Positions 1 through 8,940 of a DNA stretch of 56,535 nt are shown here, piece by piece. The notes below the pieces were generated by a model. The model saw only the letters and a list, made by a program, of their open reading frames with translations. It had not been told where the DNA came from and searched no databases. The DNA lies in NCBI GenBank assembly GCA_947627795.1, contig CANQXJ010000009.1, positions 1 to 56,535 of the forward strand. The letters are read 5' to 3'. This DNA comes from an uncultured Clostridia bacterium (lineage in GTDB: Bacteria; Bacillota; Clostridia; UBA1381). A program made the translations under genes and the position numbers. The stretch's first letter is position 1. Each line of letters opens with the position of its first letter.

Positions 1-165
1 TCATTTCCTCCTTTATACCAAAGGGTGCGAGCGGGAAATATCGCCTTCTATAAGAAACGAAACCCAGAGATGTACGACAAAATGTTGGCACACTTAATCG
101 AGGAGACCAGACAAGGTAAAATGTTTGGCGAATGGAATGACTATGGCAGACTATTAGATTATTAA
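1..165 (+). CDS. C-terminal fragment of an unrecognised protein (5' cut by window)
   Basis: Frame 1 is open from the first base to a TAA at 163-165 and gives 54 residues rich in basic and aromatic residues (ending NDYGRLLDY). The start lies outside the window. I do not recognise the family. The next gene is of a type found on conjugative or other mobile elements, which suggests a mobile-element cargo gene, but that is inference from context only. Confidence 0.5.
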   Translation, partial: SFPPLYQRVRAGNIAFYKKRNPEMYDKMLAHLIEETRQGKMFGEWNDYGRLLDY

Positions 166-350
166 ATTCCCGTTTATCGAGGTGATGTTTCTCAAATCAC
201 AGCACAGATAAGGGCAAGTAAACAACTGTTCTTTTCATTTAGGCGCATTATACAGACCAACTGTAAATTTTTCTGTAATTCTGCCGCTGGGCGCGGTCTA
301 AAAGATGTAGTATAATCTTCTTAAAAGAAAATTTTACGGAGGATTGTATT

Positions 351-629
351 ATGAATTTTATCGAAGAATTATACTATGGAAATATTCACCTAAGTACGCA
401 GGAACATATCTCAACGGATACGTACAAACAGGCGACAGCGATTATTTCAAGAATAACGGCGCAGCTGCGGGAAACGCTTTCCGAGCCGGAACGTACTTTA
501 TTGGAGCGGCTGATTGAGGCTAACAATGAGGTTATCGGGGAAACGGGAGCGGCTGAATTTAAAATTGGTTTCAGTCTGGGTGTTCAAATGATGATTGATT
601 GCTTTGCGGTAAATATTGAAGAAAATTAA
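351..629 (+). CDS. Small DUF6809-like protein
   Basis: A 92-residue protein starting MNFIEELYYGNI, mostly predicted helical, with no membrane segment or signal peptide. The start is set by a strong GGAGG at 338-342, 8 bases before ATG 351, and the gene ends in a clear terminator, so it is a complete single-gene unit. The N-terminal EELYYGNI pattern resembles small DUF6809-type proteins of Clostridia, often on integrative or conjugative elements. That assignment is from memory of the family and its function is unknown. Confidence 0.6.
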   Translation: MNFIEELYYGNIHLSTQEHISTDTYKQATAIISRITAQLRETLSEPERTLLERLIEANNEVIGETGAAEFKIGFSLGVQMMIDCFAVNIEEN

Positions 630-637
630 ATCGTATT

Positions 638-676
638 CGAGCCGTTCTCTTTGGTTTGAGAACGGCTCGTATTTTG
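638..676 (+). terminator. Rho-independent terminator after the DUF6809-like gene
   Basis: A perfect 12-bp stem (CGAGCCGTTCTC / GAGAACGGCTCG, arms 638-649 and 658-669) with an 8-base loop is followed by TATTTTGT. Confidence 0.8.
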
Positions 677-1427
677 TATGTCACTCAATAAGACTGCCAT
701 TTCGGGGTGTGATGTATGTTTTTATGCCTTTGCGAAAATCAACGCTGAAAATCCACATAATACCTTGATAAAAAATGCTTTATTGCGTGACATCGCAGGA
801 AGTATCGGCGGCATAATAAACAGCTGCTTTTTTGCTTCATAGTGTAGAAATTTAATAACGTTGTTGCGCTCGGTACTATCAAAAATGTCCGCATTTAAAA
901 CCCATTTTTGGCGAGGTTGAATATAAACATAAGGGCATAATAATTTTTAAGCCTAAAAGCCTTGATTTTATGCGGTCGAATAAGCCAAAAATGCGGACGA
1001 AAGTGGAACATTAGAATGGCAATTTTGAGGGTAGGCAATATAGTTTATAGGTTATGTCAGTTTTACGGTAAAAAGCATAGGTTTTATGCGGTCGGAAATC
1101 GTCTAAAGTTCCACTGATTATGGCTAATTCTGCACACATGAAAATGTAGAAATTTTCAAGCGCGTTTTCGACACAGGCAGTAACTATACGTTGGTAGTCA
1201 AAATTGGCGGTTTCACATATGAAAAATTAAGCGCCAATGCGGATTTTAAAAGATAAATTTTCTACTAAATATTAAAAACTGTAAGGCGTATAGGAATTAT
1301 TCTAATCGTCAAAATTTACAATATGCAATGGCGTAAATTGTTTATTTCAAACAATTTTCAGTAATAGGTAACATTCACCCTTGACAAAGATTGTCCGAAT
1401 AAAAACTACTGTATAAAATCACGAAAA
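677..1427. other. Gene-poor AT-rich stretch, probably decayed
   Basis: About 750 bases hold no ORF with a start codon and ribosome binding site, and no RNA gene that I recognise. Base composition is visibly more AT-rich than the NRPS next to it. A 13-base word TTTTATGCGGTCG occurs twice (966-978 and 1082-1094), which hints at a degraded duplication. The best coding remnant is listed separately at 1128-1256. Confidence 0.5.
1128..1256 (+). pseudogene. Possible gene remnant without start codon
   Basis: An open stretch between in-frame TAA (1125-1127) and TAA (1254-1256) has protein-like composition (VFDTGSNYTLVVKIGGFTYE) but no usable start codon or ribosome binding site. It may be the 3' end of a gene whose front was lost. 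Family not recognised; it could also be chance. Confidence 0.2.
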
Positions 1428-1491
1428 GAACAACCGCCGCATCCGCAATCATCAGCGACGCGGAAAGGATGCCCGATGCGGCGGATTGTTC
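1424..1491 (-). terminator. Likely terminator of the MATE-NRPS operon
   Basis: A large imperfect inverted repeat (arms 1428-1443 and 1475-1491, 16 of 17 bases pairing with one bulge, GC-rich core CGCCGCATC) lies 88 bases past the NRPS stop. Read on the minus strand the 3' arm is followed by a T-rich tail (CTTTTCGTGATTTTAT). The loop is unusually long at 31 bases, so this is a probable rather than textbook terminator. Confidence 0.5.
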
Positions 1492-1578
1492 GGTTTTCAG
1501 GATTTATTTCGATACGCGGCAAAGATTCGCCGAACGATATTTTAAAATATATCTTTTCCGCCGCACCGTATTTTATAT

Positions 1579-4500
1579 TCACTGCAATTCAAAATATCCG
1601 AGTCCTTTAAGATTTACAAGGAACTTTTTCATATACTCAAACGAGGTCACGGGCCATCTGAAGCCCATGCGGTAGAGAGCCTGCATTGTCATTTCGTTGC
1701 TCTTGCCGACTTCGTATGATTTCCTGCCGTGCGACATATTTTCATACGCGATCATACTCGCAAGCACCTTCGCCTTTTCGGGATCGCTTTCGGTTTTTCT
1801 CAATTCCGCTTCGTACTCGCTGTTTTCGGCGGGTTTCACGGTAAGACCCTGCCTGTTCATCTCACTGTATAAATCATTCATGAGCAGCGCGTGATTGTTA
1901 TACGGGTGGAATACCACACACTCCCTCGGCGACTGCGCCAGGAGCAGTATTGCCTTGGCTACGCAGTCTATCGGTGAAAGCTCGAACGGCATATCCATAG
2001 TTTCATAGGGATAGCAGCCGATGAGATACGTGGATTTGAGCCTTCCCATAAAGCTGTTGGTCGTGAAATTGATTTGATACTCGCCGTCGCTCTCACGTGC
2101 CGAAAGATTTCCGACGCGCATGATTTTCGCGTTAAGACCGTTCGCCGCGCTTTCCAGCACCGCGCGCTCGGCGAGGAATTTCGCGGCGGTGTATTTGGAG
2201 CCTTGCACCTGACCGTAGTACAGCATATTTTCCTTAAGGTTTGAAACCTCTCCCGGGCGGTCGAGGAACGCTCCGCCGACGCTCATCGTGGAAATATGCA
2301 CGAGACGCGTCCCTGTTTCCTCGCAGAATGCGATAATGTTTTGTACACCGTGATAGTTTACGTCCTCGATGTCCGTATCCTTCGAGAAATGCTTTACATT
2401 CGCGGCGCAGTTTATAAACGTATCGGCTTTCACGCTTTTGAGCTTTTCAAAGTCGTTTTTGTTTGTTATGTCGCCGTCTATTACCGCAATCCTATTGCCG
2501 TATTTTTCCGTGATATCCTCCTCAAAGTAATAGTAGAACAGAGATTTTAACCGCATATCCGCCGTCATTTTGCCCTTGCCGCGCATCAGACAGCATACGC
2601 TGCCGTCGGAATTTGCGAGCAGCTCATGAAGTATATGCGCTCCCAAAAATCCCGTCGAGCCTGTCAGAATTACATCGCCTATCTCCTGCTTTTCGCCGTT
2701 TATAAACGCGCCGATGTTGTTTTTTTCAAGCAGGCGGTCAATGTTTTCGTAATCATAATCGTCAAACCGCATAATGCCTTCATCGGCATCGCCCTCGCCG
2801 CCCGCAAGCTTTGCGAGAGAGCGCGGCGTGGGATTCGCGAACACGTCGCCATATGTTATATTGTAACCGAGCTTGCCCGCCGCGATAACGACGCGCGTCA
2901 CGGTGAGCGACGTGCCGCCCAAATCGAAGAAGCTGTCGGTTACGGATACCTCGTCCATGTTCAGAATGTCCGCGAATATCTCACAGAAATCCCTTTCCGC
3001 CGCCGTTTCGGGCTTAACCGGTCCGCCTTCCGGTTTATCGGAGATCACCGGATCGCCCAGCGCTTTGATATTCACCTTGCCGTTGGGCGTGGTAGGCAGC
3101 TCGTCCAAACGGTTGAACGACGCGGGGATCATATAATCCGTAAGCGTTTTTCTCATTTCCGATTTCAGATACTCAACATCGGGATCTCCCTCGGCGGTAT
3201 AGTACGCGCATATTCCGTCCTCGCGACCGACCTTTCTGATAACAACGACAGCCGAGCGTATTCCTTCTATGCTCGTCAGACATTTTTCGATCTCGCCAAG
3301 CTCGATCCTCAGCCCGCGCAGCTTGACCTGACTGTCCTTTCTGCCTAAAATCACGACGTCTCCGTTTTTGGTCCAGCGCGCGTAATCGCCCGAGCGGTAG
3401 AAGCGCTCGCCATCGTATTCGATAAACGCCTTTTCCGTCTGCTCCGGGAGATCGTTATAGCCCTCGGCAACGCCTAAGCCGACTATTAAAAGCTCGCCCA
3501 CAACGCCCGCGGGCAGCTTGTTGTCGTCCATATCCACAATGTATTCGCGGTAATTCAAAAGCGGTCTGCCTACGGATATTTCATTCGCGTTTGTAAGCTC
3601 CTTCGCGTTCGACGAAACCGTAATTTCCGTCGGACCGTACGTGTTTATGATACGCGCGCCCGTCTTTTCGCGCAGAACGCTTAACAGCTTATCCGGATAT
3701 TTTTCGCCGCCAGATAATATTACCTTGCAGTTTTTCATCGCGTCCGCGAACTCGTCAAGCTCCATATACACGAGAAGCCTTGAAGGAGTCGCGTTAAATA
3801 CATCCACATCGTTTTCCTTGAAGAACCGCGCAAGCGAAAGCGGATTAGTCGTCTGTTCGTCGCCAGCGAAGGCGAGAGTAAGACCGTTGCAGAGTGCGAC
3901 AGCCGTTTCTTTAAGCGACATATCAAAAGATACCGTTGTAACTGAGCCATAGCATTTGCAGTTTTCCGTTACACAGCGCACCTGAAGATTGTGCTCATTA
4001 TCGGTAACATAACTCGCGATACCGATGTGCCTGAGCATTACGCCTTTAGGCTTTCCCGTAGAGCCGGAGGTATAGATAAGATACGCCAGATCCTCCGGCG
4101 AAATCTCAACATCGGGCTTTTTATCGTTTTCGCCCGCTTCAAGCTCCGCTATATCTACCGTATTTTTGTATGTTTTAAGCAGCTCGCCGAAGGTTATCAC
4201 AAGCTCCGCGCCGCTGTCCTCTATAATGCTTTCGATCCTTTCCTTCGGATATTCGGGGCAGGTCGGTATAAACGCGCCGCCCGCCTTTAATATGCCGAAC
4301 ATTGCCGCGAAAAATCCCGATGTTCTGTTTAGCAATATAACCATGCGGCTGCCGGGTTTTACGCCGCGCTTTAATAACGCGTTCGCTATAATATTCGCTC
4401 GTCTGTCCATATCTGCGTACGTGAATTTACCGTCGCAGGCGATGATCGCCGTACGGTCGGGGTACAATTTTGCCTGATACTCGAATTTTTCATGCAGCAG

Positions 4501-7500
4501 CTTTATTTCCGGCTCCGCGAAACCCGTGTATGAGAAGTCCGCGATTTGCTTTTCTCCCGCTTTATCGAGCATTGACAATTTACGCGCCTTGCCGTCGGGA
4601 TCTTCGACGATTTTCTCTGCGACCGTCTTAATAGCGTTCGCGAACGCGTTCATAAGCTCGCGGCTGTAAACAGCGTCGTTGTAGAGCACGTTTACGCACT
4701 CGCCGCCGCCGATATTTTCAATATATACGCCCGTGTCAAATTTCACGCGGCGCTCGCCGATAAGCTCCCGTTCTATCAATTTTCCGTCTATATAAAATTC
4801 GCCCGCGACGCCGAGCTGGTACGCGTACAGAATATGCGGCGCGTAGTTGAATTTGCGGCACACGTCGGCATACGGATACGCCTCGTTCGCGACCGCGTTT
4901 ATGAGCAGCTCCTTGGCGCGCTCCACAAGCTCCGCCGCCGTTATATCGTCAATTTCAAGACCTATCGGCAGCGTTTTGACAAACATACCGAAGCAGTTTG
5001 TGAGCTTCATATCCGAGCGTCCGTTGCTTATCGTGTTGATATACGCGCCGCGGCTGTTGGTAAATCTCGACACTACGTACAGCGTCGCCGCGAGGAACAA
5101 ATGCGCGGGCGTTACTCCCATATTGCCGCAGAACTCCGAAATACGCGCCATATCAAACGGCGCGGACGCTATCGCGGGTGAGCCGTTTTCGGCAAGTCCG
5201 CCCTTATCTGGCGTGATCTCCGCCGCGCCCTCGCAGTTTACGAGCATATCGGAAATGTATTTTTCGGACTTTTTGAACTCCTCGCTGTTTCTGAATGCTC
5301 TGTCGTCCTTTACGTAGTCAAAATAATCGTATGTTTCGCTCTGTATTTCACCGCCCTCGAGAACCGTTTTTAACGATTGAAGGAACAGGTCGAATGACGC
5401 GCCGTCAAAGATAATATGGTGGAACTCCGCGAACAGATAAACCGCCGCCTCGGTTTGTATTACCTCAATTCTGAACAGCCGCGTATTCATAAGCTTGAAC
5501 GGCTTTACAAACTCCGCGCGGTACTTTTTCAGCTCGTCCTCGCTCATATTCTTTACAGGAACTGTATATCCGTCCGCGTCCATGCGCCGCTGAACAATAT
5601 CGTCGTCTTTAATTGTGAGCTGCGTGAAAACATACGGATGCGCCGCAAGCACGGTATCTATCGCGTCCGCGAGCTTTTGCGCGCCGAAATCGGCGGGGAA
5701 GCGGTACATGAACGGGATATTGTAGAACGTGTCCTCGGGACGCTTCATGCACTCCGAATACACTCCGTACTGCGTGTACGAAAGCGGCGCGAACTCCGCC
5801 TTTTCCGTTTCCGTCCGTTCTTCGGCGGGCGCGTTTTTCGAGGTAAGCAGAAAGCCTACAATATCGTCCTCTATCGACATTACCGAACAGCCCTTCATAA
5901 GCGCCTTTATATCCGCGCCGTAGCCGAACTCCTTGTTAAGCTCGACCGCGAGCTTTATAACGGAGAGCGACGTCATGCCGCAGTGCATAATATCGGCTGA
6001 AACGTCAATTTCGTCCGTGCCGATTATGCCCTTTATTATTTCAAGTATTTTCGTTTCGAGCGCCGTGAGTGAACGCTCGGTTTTTGCAATCGGCTCAGCC
6101 GAAGTGAAATCAATTTCCGGCAGACTTCTCTTATCGACCTTGCCGTTTACCGTGAGCGGTATCGCTTCGATCTGCATGATCGCCTCGGGGACCATATACG
6201 GCGGTTTTCTCTCCGCGATAAATTCCTTAAGAGCCGCTATGTCGACCTCGCCGTCCGATACGATATACGCGGCGATATATTTTCCGCCCGACGCCTTATC
6301 CTTCGCCACAACGGTCGCGTCCGTTATTCCCTCAAAATCGTGTATTACAGACTCAATCTCCGTAAGCTCGATCCTGTAGCCGCGTATTTTGACCATGCCG
6401 TCACGTCTGCCGACGTATGACAGATTGCCGTCGTTCATGAATTTTACTATATCGCCCGTATGATAAAGCACGTCGCGGTATTTGCCGCTTTCAAACGGGT
6501 TTTTAACGTATACCTTTTCCGTCTGCTCGGGGCGGTTCAAATATCCCTTTGACACGAGCGGCCCCGCCACGCACAGCTCGCCCACCGCGCCGAACGGCAG
6601 CATACGCATCTGCTTATCAACGATATATAGCCGCGCGTTGTCGACTCCTATGCCTATGGGAACAGGGTCGTAATATTTATCCATCAGAAACGCCGTTATC
6701 AATATGGCACACTCCGTCGGACCATAGCTGTTGAACTGTTTAACACCCTCCCTCGGCTCGAACGGCACAAGCTTTTCGCCGCCTATGTCCACTACTTTGG
6801 GAGCAATATCGTCTATCGAGGTCAGGAAGGCTCTTGCGACCTGCGTTGTCAGAGAAATATGGGTAATATCGTTTTGCGCGCAGTATTCGTTTATCCATAC
6901 CAAATCGAGCCTGCGCTCCTCGGGGATTATATACTCCGCCGCGCCCGCGCTCAGAAACGGATAAATGTCCAGCATATGCACGTCAAAGCTGTAGCTCGCG
7001 TGCGCCGCCGACGCGCTTTTTTCCGTAATATCGTAAACTCTGCGGAACCAATGAATAAAATTGGTAAGGTTATGATGCGTCAGCATACAGCCCTTCGGCG
7101 TACCCGTTGAACCGGAGGTATAAAGCAGCACAAATAAATCGTCCGCGCCGGGCGAAGGGAGAGGTGCGCCGCCGTCGAGAAGCTCGGGAATATCCTCCGT
7201 TTTTAATATGTGTCCATCAAAATCGGGTATCAGCGAAAGCAGCTTACCATCCGCGATAAGCATTTTAGCATCCGCGTCCTCCGTCATAAACCGTAGCCGT
7301 TCCGACGGGTGTGTCGGATCGAGCGGCTCATACGCCGCGCCCGATTTAAGTATGCCTATCGAGCATATCGTCATATATTCGCTTCGCTCGACCATTGACG
7401 CTATAACGTCGCCCCTACCCAAGCCCTTCGATTGGATATGCCGCGCGATTTTGTCCGTTATTTCATCAAGCTCCTTATACGTGTACCTGTTTTCCTTAAA

Positions 7501-8928
7501 CACGAGCGCCGTCTTGTCGGGCGTTTTCTTTGCCCGCGCGCGGAACATATCAACAAATCCGACGCTTAAATCAACATCGGTTACAAGCGCGTCGTTTAAT
7601 TCGCGTATCTTATTTAAACTGCAATCGTCCGCAAGGCGCAGCTGTGAAAGCTCTGATTTTTTGAGCATTTCCGAAATGATAAGAGTAACGGTGTCCGCGA
7701 ACGAGCTTATTGTTTCGTATTCGTACAAATCGCTGCGGTATTCAAAATCCATTTCAAACGCGCCGCCGTACTTGAATACCATAATAGCGATAGGCGATTG
7801 CGCGATATGGGTCGGAACACGCTCCATTTCGACGGTATTTTCGCCGAGCGTGAAGGTGTTGAACGAATCCGACTGGTACGCGAACATTATACCCGCGTCC
7901 AGCCCGTATTCGCCCGCGAGCTTGACATACGGATAATTGCCTTTCTTTATCACGCCGCGCTGAGCGGAACGTACGCCCGAAAGATAATCGCTTACCTTCG
8001 CCGTTTCGTCGATTTTTATGTAGAGCGGCAAAGTGCGAATCATCATGCCGACGGTATTTCGCATACGCGAGTCGTGTCTGCCGTGGTTGACGGTGTATAT
8101 TATCGATTCTTCCCGGCCGGTAAATTTAGCCGCCGCATATGCGGCAGCGCCGAGGAAAAGCGTGTTTTCGGTTATCCCGTTTTCCTTTATAAATCCGTCC
8201 ACCTTTTCGACCGATATATCGTCAGGCAGCACACGCCTGAATCCCCGACAGGGCTTGTCCAAAACAGTGTCGTCCTCGTTCATGTCCGGCACGAGCTTTG
8301 AATTTGTTTCAAGTCCCGCGAATATGTTTTCATAATATTTATGCGCTTCCTCGTACGCGGCGGTACGTGAAAATTTTTCCTCATATACCGACATACCGAA
8401 CTGACCTATTTCCTCCGGCTCGATCTTCCCGCCCGAGTAAAGCGCCGAGATTTCGCCGCAGAGAACGGAAAAAGATGTACCGTCGACCGCGATATGGTGG
8501 TAGTCCGTCAGGAAGCACATTTTCGTTTCCGTTTCGATAATTTCAAAGCGGAACAAATAATCGCGCTCCAAATCAAACGGTTTCACGAAGTCGCTTTTCA
8601 GCTTTTCAAGCTCATCGTCCGAAGCGCTTATCACCGGAATGTCAACCGTAACCTCCCGCGGCTTCATAACCGGCTCGCCGGATGAAGTATCAATGTAATA
8701 GCGCAGTCCCTCGTGGTTCTTAACCGCCCCTTCAACAGCCGATTTCAGCGCCCCAATATCAACGGCGCCCTTATCAAACGTATAGCAAAGCGGCGAGTTG
8801 TATATCGTGCCGCTCGGGTTGTTGATACACGCCAAATATACGCCCATTTGGCTCGGCGTAAGCGGATATTCCTTCATATTCCGCGCCTCTGCCGCCGATT
8901 CGGCTATTAAATCTTTTTCGGTTTTCAT
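1579..8928 (-). CDS. Dimodular nonribosomal peptide synthetase with terminal reductase (C-A-T-C-A-T-R)
   Basis: A 2449-residue NRPS. Domains by visible motifs: C1 about 20-430 (HHIAVDG 144-150); A1 about 460-935 (TSGSTGTPKG 604-613, YGPTE 735-739, TGD 824-826, NGK 928-930); T1 about 955-1028 (Ser987 in the unusual CGMTSL); C2 about 1045-1455 (HHIIFDG 1170-1176); A2 about 1475-1955 (TSGSTGKPKG 1620-1629, YGPTE 1764-1768, SGD 1846-1848); T2 about 1975-2040 (LGGTS, Ser2007); reductase about 2085-2440 (GSTGFLG 2090-2096, YTAAK 2246-2250). Family knowledge: R domains release thioester-bound peptides by NAD(P)H reduction as aldehydes or alcohols. Gut clostridial NRPSs of this layout make dipeptide aldehydes, which may cyclise to pyrazinones, and a leading C domain can N-acylate the first residue. 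Start set by AAGGTG before ATG. The gene lies 12 bases downstream of the MATE gene. No phosphopantetheinyl transferase or MbtH is in the window. Confidence 0.93.
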   Translation of the reverse strand: MKTEKDLIAESAAEARNMKEYPLTPSQMGVYLACINNPSGTIYNSPLCYTFDKGAVDIGALKSAVEGAVKNHEGLRYYIDTSSGEPVMKPREVTVDIPVISASDDELEKLKSDFVKPFDLERDYLFRFEIIETETKMCFLTDYHHIAVDGTSFSVLCGEISALYSGGKIEPEEIGQFGMSVYEEKFSRTAAYEEAHKYYENIFAGLETNSKLVPDMNEDDTVLDKPCRGFRRVLPDDISVEKVDGFIKENGITENTLFLGAAAYAAAKFTGREESIIYTVNHGRHDSRMRNTVGMMIRTLPLYIKIDETAKVSDYLSGVRSAQRGVIKKGNYPYVKLAGEYGLDAGIMFAYQSDSFNTFTLGENTVEMERVPTHIAQSPIAIMVFKYGGAFEMDFEYRSDLYEYETISSFADTVTLIISEMLKKSELSQLRLADDCSLNKIRELNDALVTDVDLSVGFVDMFRARAKKTPDKTALVFKENRYTYKELDEITDKIARHIQSKGLGRGDVIASMVERSEYMTICSIGILKSGAAYEPLDPTHPSERLRFMTEDADAKMLIADGKLLSLIPDFDGHILKTEDIPELLDGGAPLPSPGADDLFVLLYTSGSTGTPKGCMLTHHNLTNFIHWFRRVYDITEKSASAAHASYSFDVHMLDIYPFLSAGAAEYIIPEERRLDLVWINEYCAQNDITHISLTTQVARAFLTSIDDIAPKVVDIGGEKLVPFEPREGVKQFNSYGPTECAILITAFLMDKYYDPVPIGIGVDNARLYIVDKQMRMLPFGAVGELCVAGPLVSKGYLNRPEQTEKVYVKNPFESGKYRDVLYHTGDIVKFMNDGNLSYVGRRDGMVKIRGYRIELTEIESVIHDFEGITDATVVAKDKASGGKYIAAYIVSDGEVDIAALKEFIAERKPPYMVPEAIMQIEAIPLTVNGKVDKRSLPEIDFTSAEPIAKTERSLTALETKILEIIKGIIGTDEIDVSADIMHCGMTSLSVIKLAVELNKEFGYGADIKALMKGCSVMSIEDDIVGFLLTSKNAPAEERTETEKAEFAPLSYTQYGVYSECMKRPEDTFYNIPFMYRFPADFGAQKLADAIDTVLAAHPYVFTQLTIKDDDIVQRRMDADGYTVPVKNMSEDELKKYRAEFVKPFKLMNTRLFRIEVIQTEAAVYLFAEFHHIIFDGASFDLFLQSLKTVLEGGEIQSETYDYFDYVKDDRAFRNSEEFKKSEKYISDMLVNCEGAAEITPDKGGLAENGSPAIASAPFDMARISEFCGNMGVTPAHLFLAATLYVVSRFTNSRGAYINTISNGRSDMKLTNCFGMFVKTLPIGLEIDDITAAELVERAKELLINAVANEAYPYADVCRKFNYAPHILYAYQLGVAGEFYIDGKLIERELIGERRVKFDTGVYIENIGGGECVNVLYNDAVYSRELMNAFANAIKTVAEKIVEDPDGKARKLSMLDKAGEKQIADFSYTGFAEPEIKLLHEKFEYQAKLYPDRTAIIACDGKFTYADMDRRANIIANALLKRGVKPGSRMVILLNRTSGFFAAMFGILKAGGAFIPTCPEYPKERIESIIEDSGAELVITFGELLKTYKNTVDIAELEAGENDKKPDVEISPEDLAYLIYTSGSTGKPKGVMLRHIGIASYVTDNEHNLQVRCVTENCKCYGSVTTVSFDMSLKETAVALCNGLTLAFAGDEQTTNPLSLARFFKENDVDVFNATPSRLLVYMELDEFADAMKNCKVILSGGEKYPDKLLSVLREKTGARIINTYGPTEITVSSNAKELTNANEISVGRPLLNYREYIVDMDDNKLPAGVVGELLIVGLGVAEGYNDLPEQTEKAFIEYDGERFYRSGDYARWTKNGDVVILGRKDSQVKLRGLRIELGEIEKCLTSIEGIRSAVVVIRKVGREDGICAYYTAEGDPDVEYLKSEMRKTLTDYMIPASFNRLDELPTTPNGKVNIKALGDPVISDKPEGGPVKPETAAERDFCEIFADILNMDEVSVTDSFFDLGGTSLTVTRVVIAAGKLGYNITYGDVFANPTPRSLAKLAGGEGDADEGIMRFDDYDYENIDRLLEKNNIGAFINGEKQEIGDVILTGSTGFLGAHILHELLANSDGSVCCLMRGKGKMTADMRLKSLFYYYFEEDITEKYGNRIAVIDGDITNKNDFEKLKSVKADTFINCAANVKHFSKDTDIEDVNYHGVQNIIAFCEETGTRLVHISTMSVGGAFLDRPGEVSNLKENMLYYGQVQGSKYTAAKFLAERAVLESAANGLNAKIMRVGNLSARESDGEYQINFTTNSFMGRLKSTYLIGCYPYETMDMPFELSPIDCVAKAILLLAQSPRECVVFHPYNNHALLMNDLYSEMNRQGLTVKPAENSEYEAELRKTESDPEKAKVLASMIAYENMSHGRKSYEVGKSNEMTMQALYRMGFRWPVTSFEYMKKFLVNLKGLGYFELQ

Positions 8929-8940
8929 GCTTTCACCTTC

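Noticed and set aside
1469-1675. Small plus-strand ORF over the NRPS 3' end
   Set aside because: It overlaps the NRPS end and its terminator and has no ribosome binding site.
2626-3348. Long plus-strand ORFs opposite the NRPS
   Set aside because: Arg/His/Tyr-rich antisense shadows of a clear NRPS frame, without ribosome binding sites.
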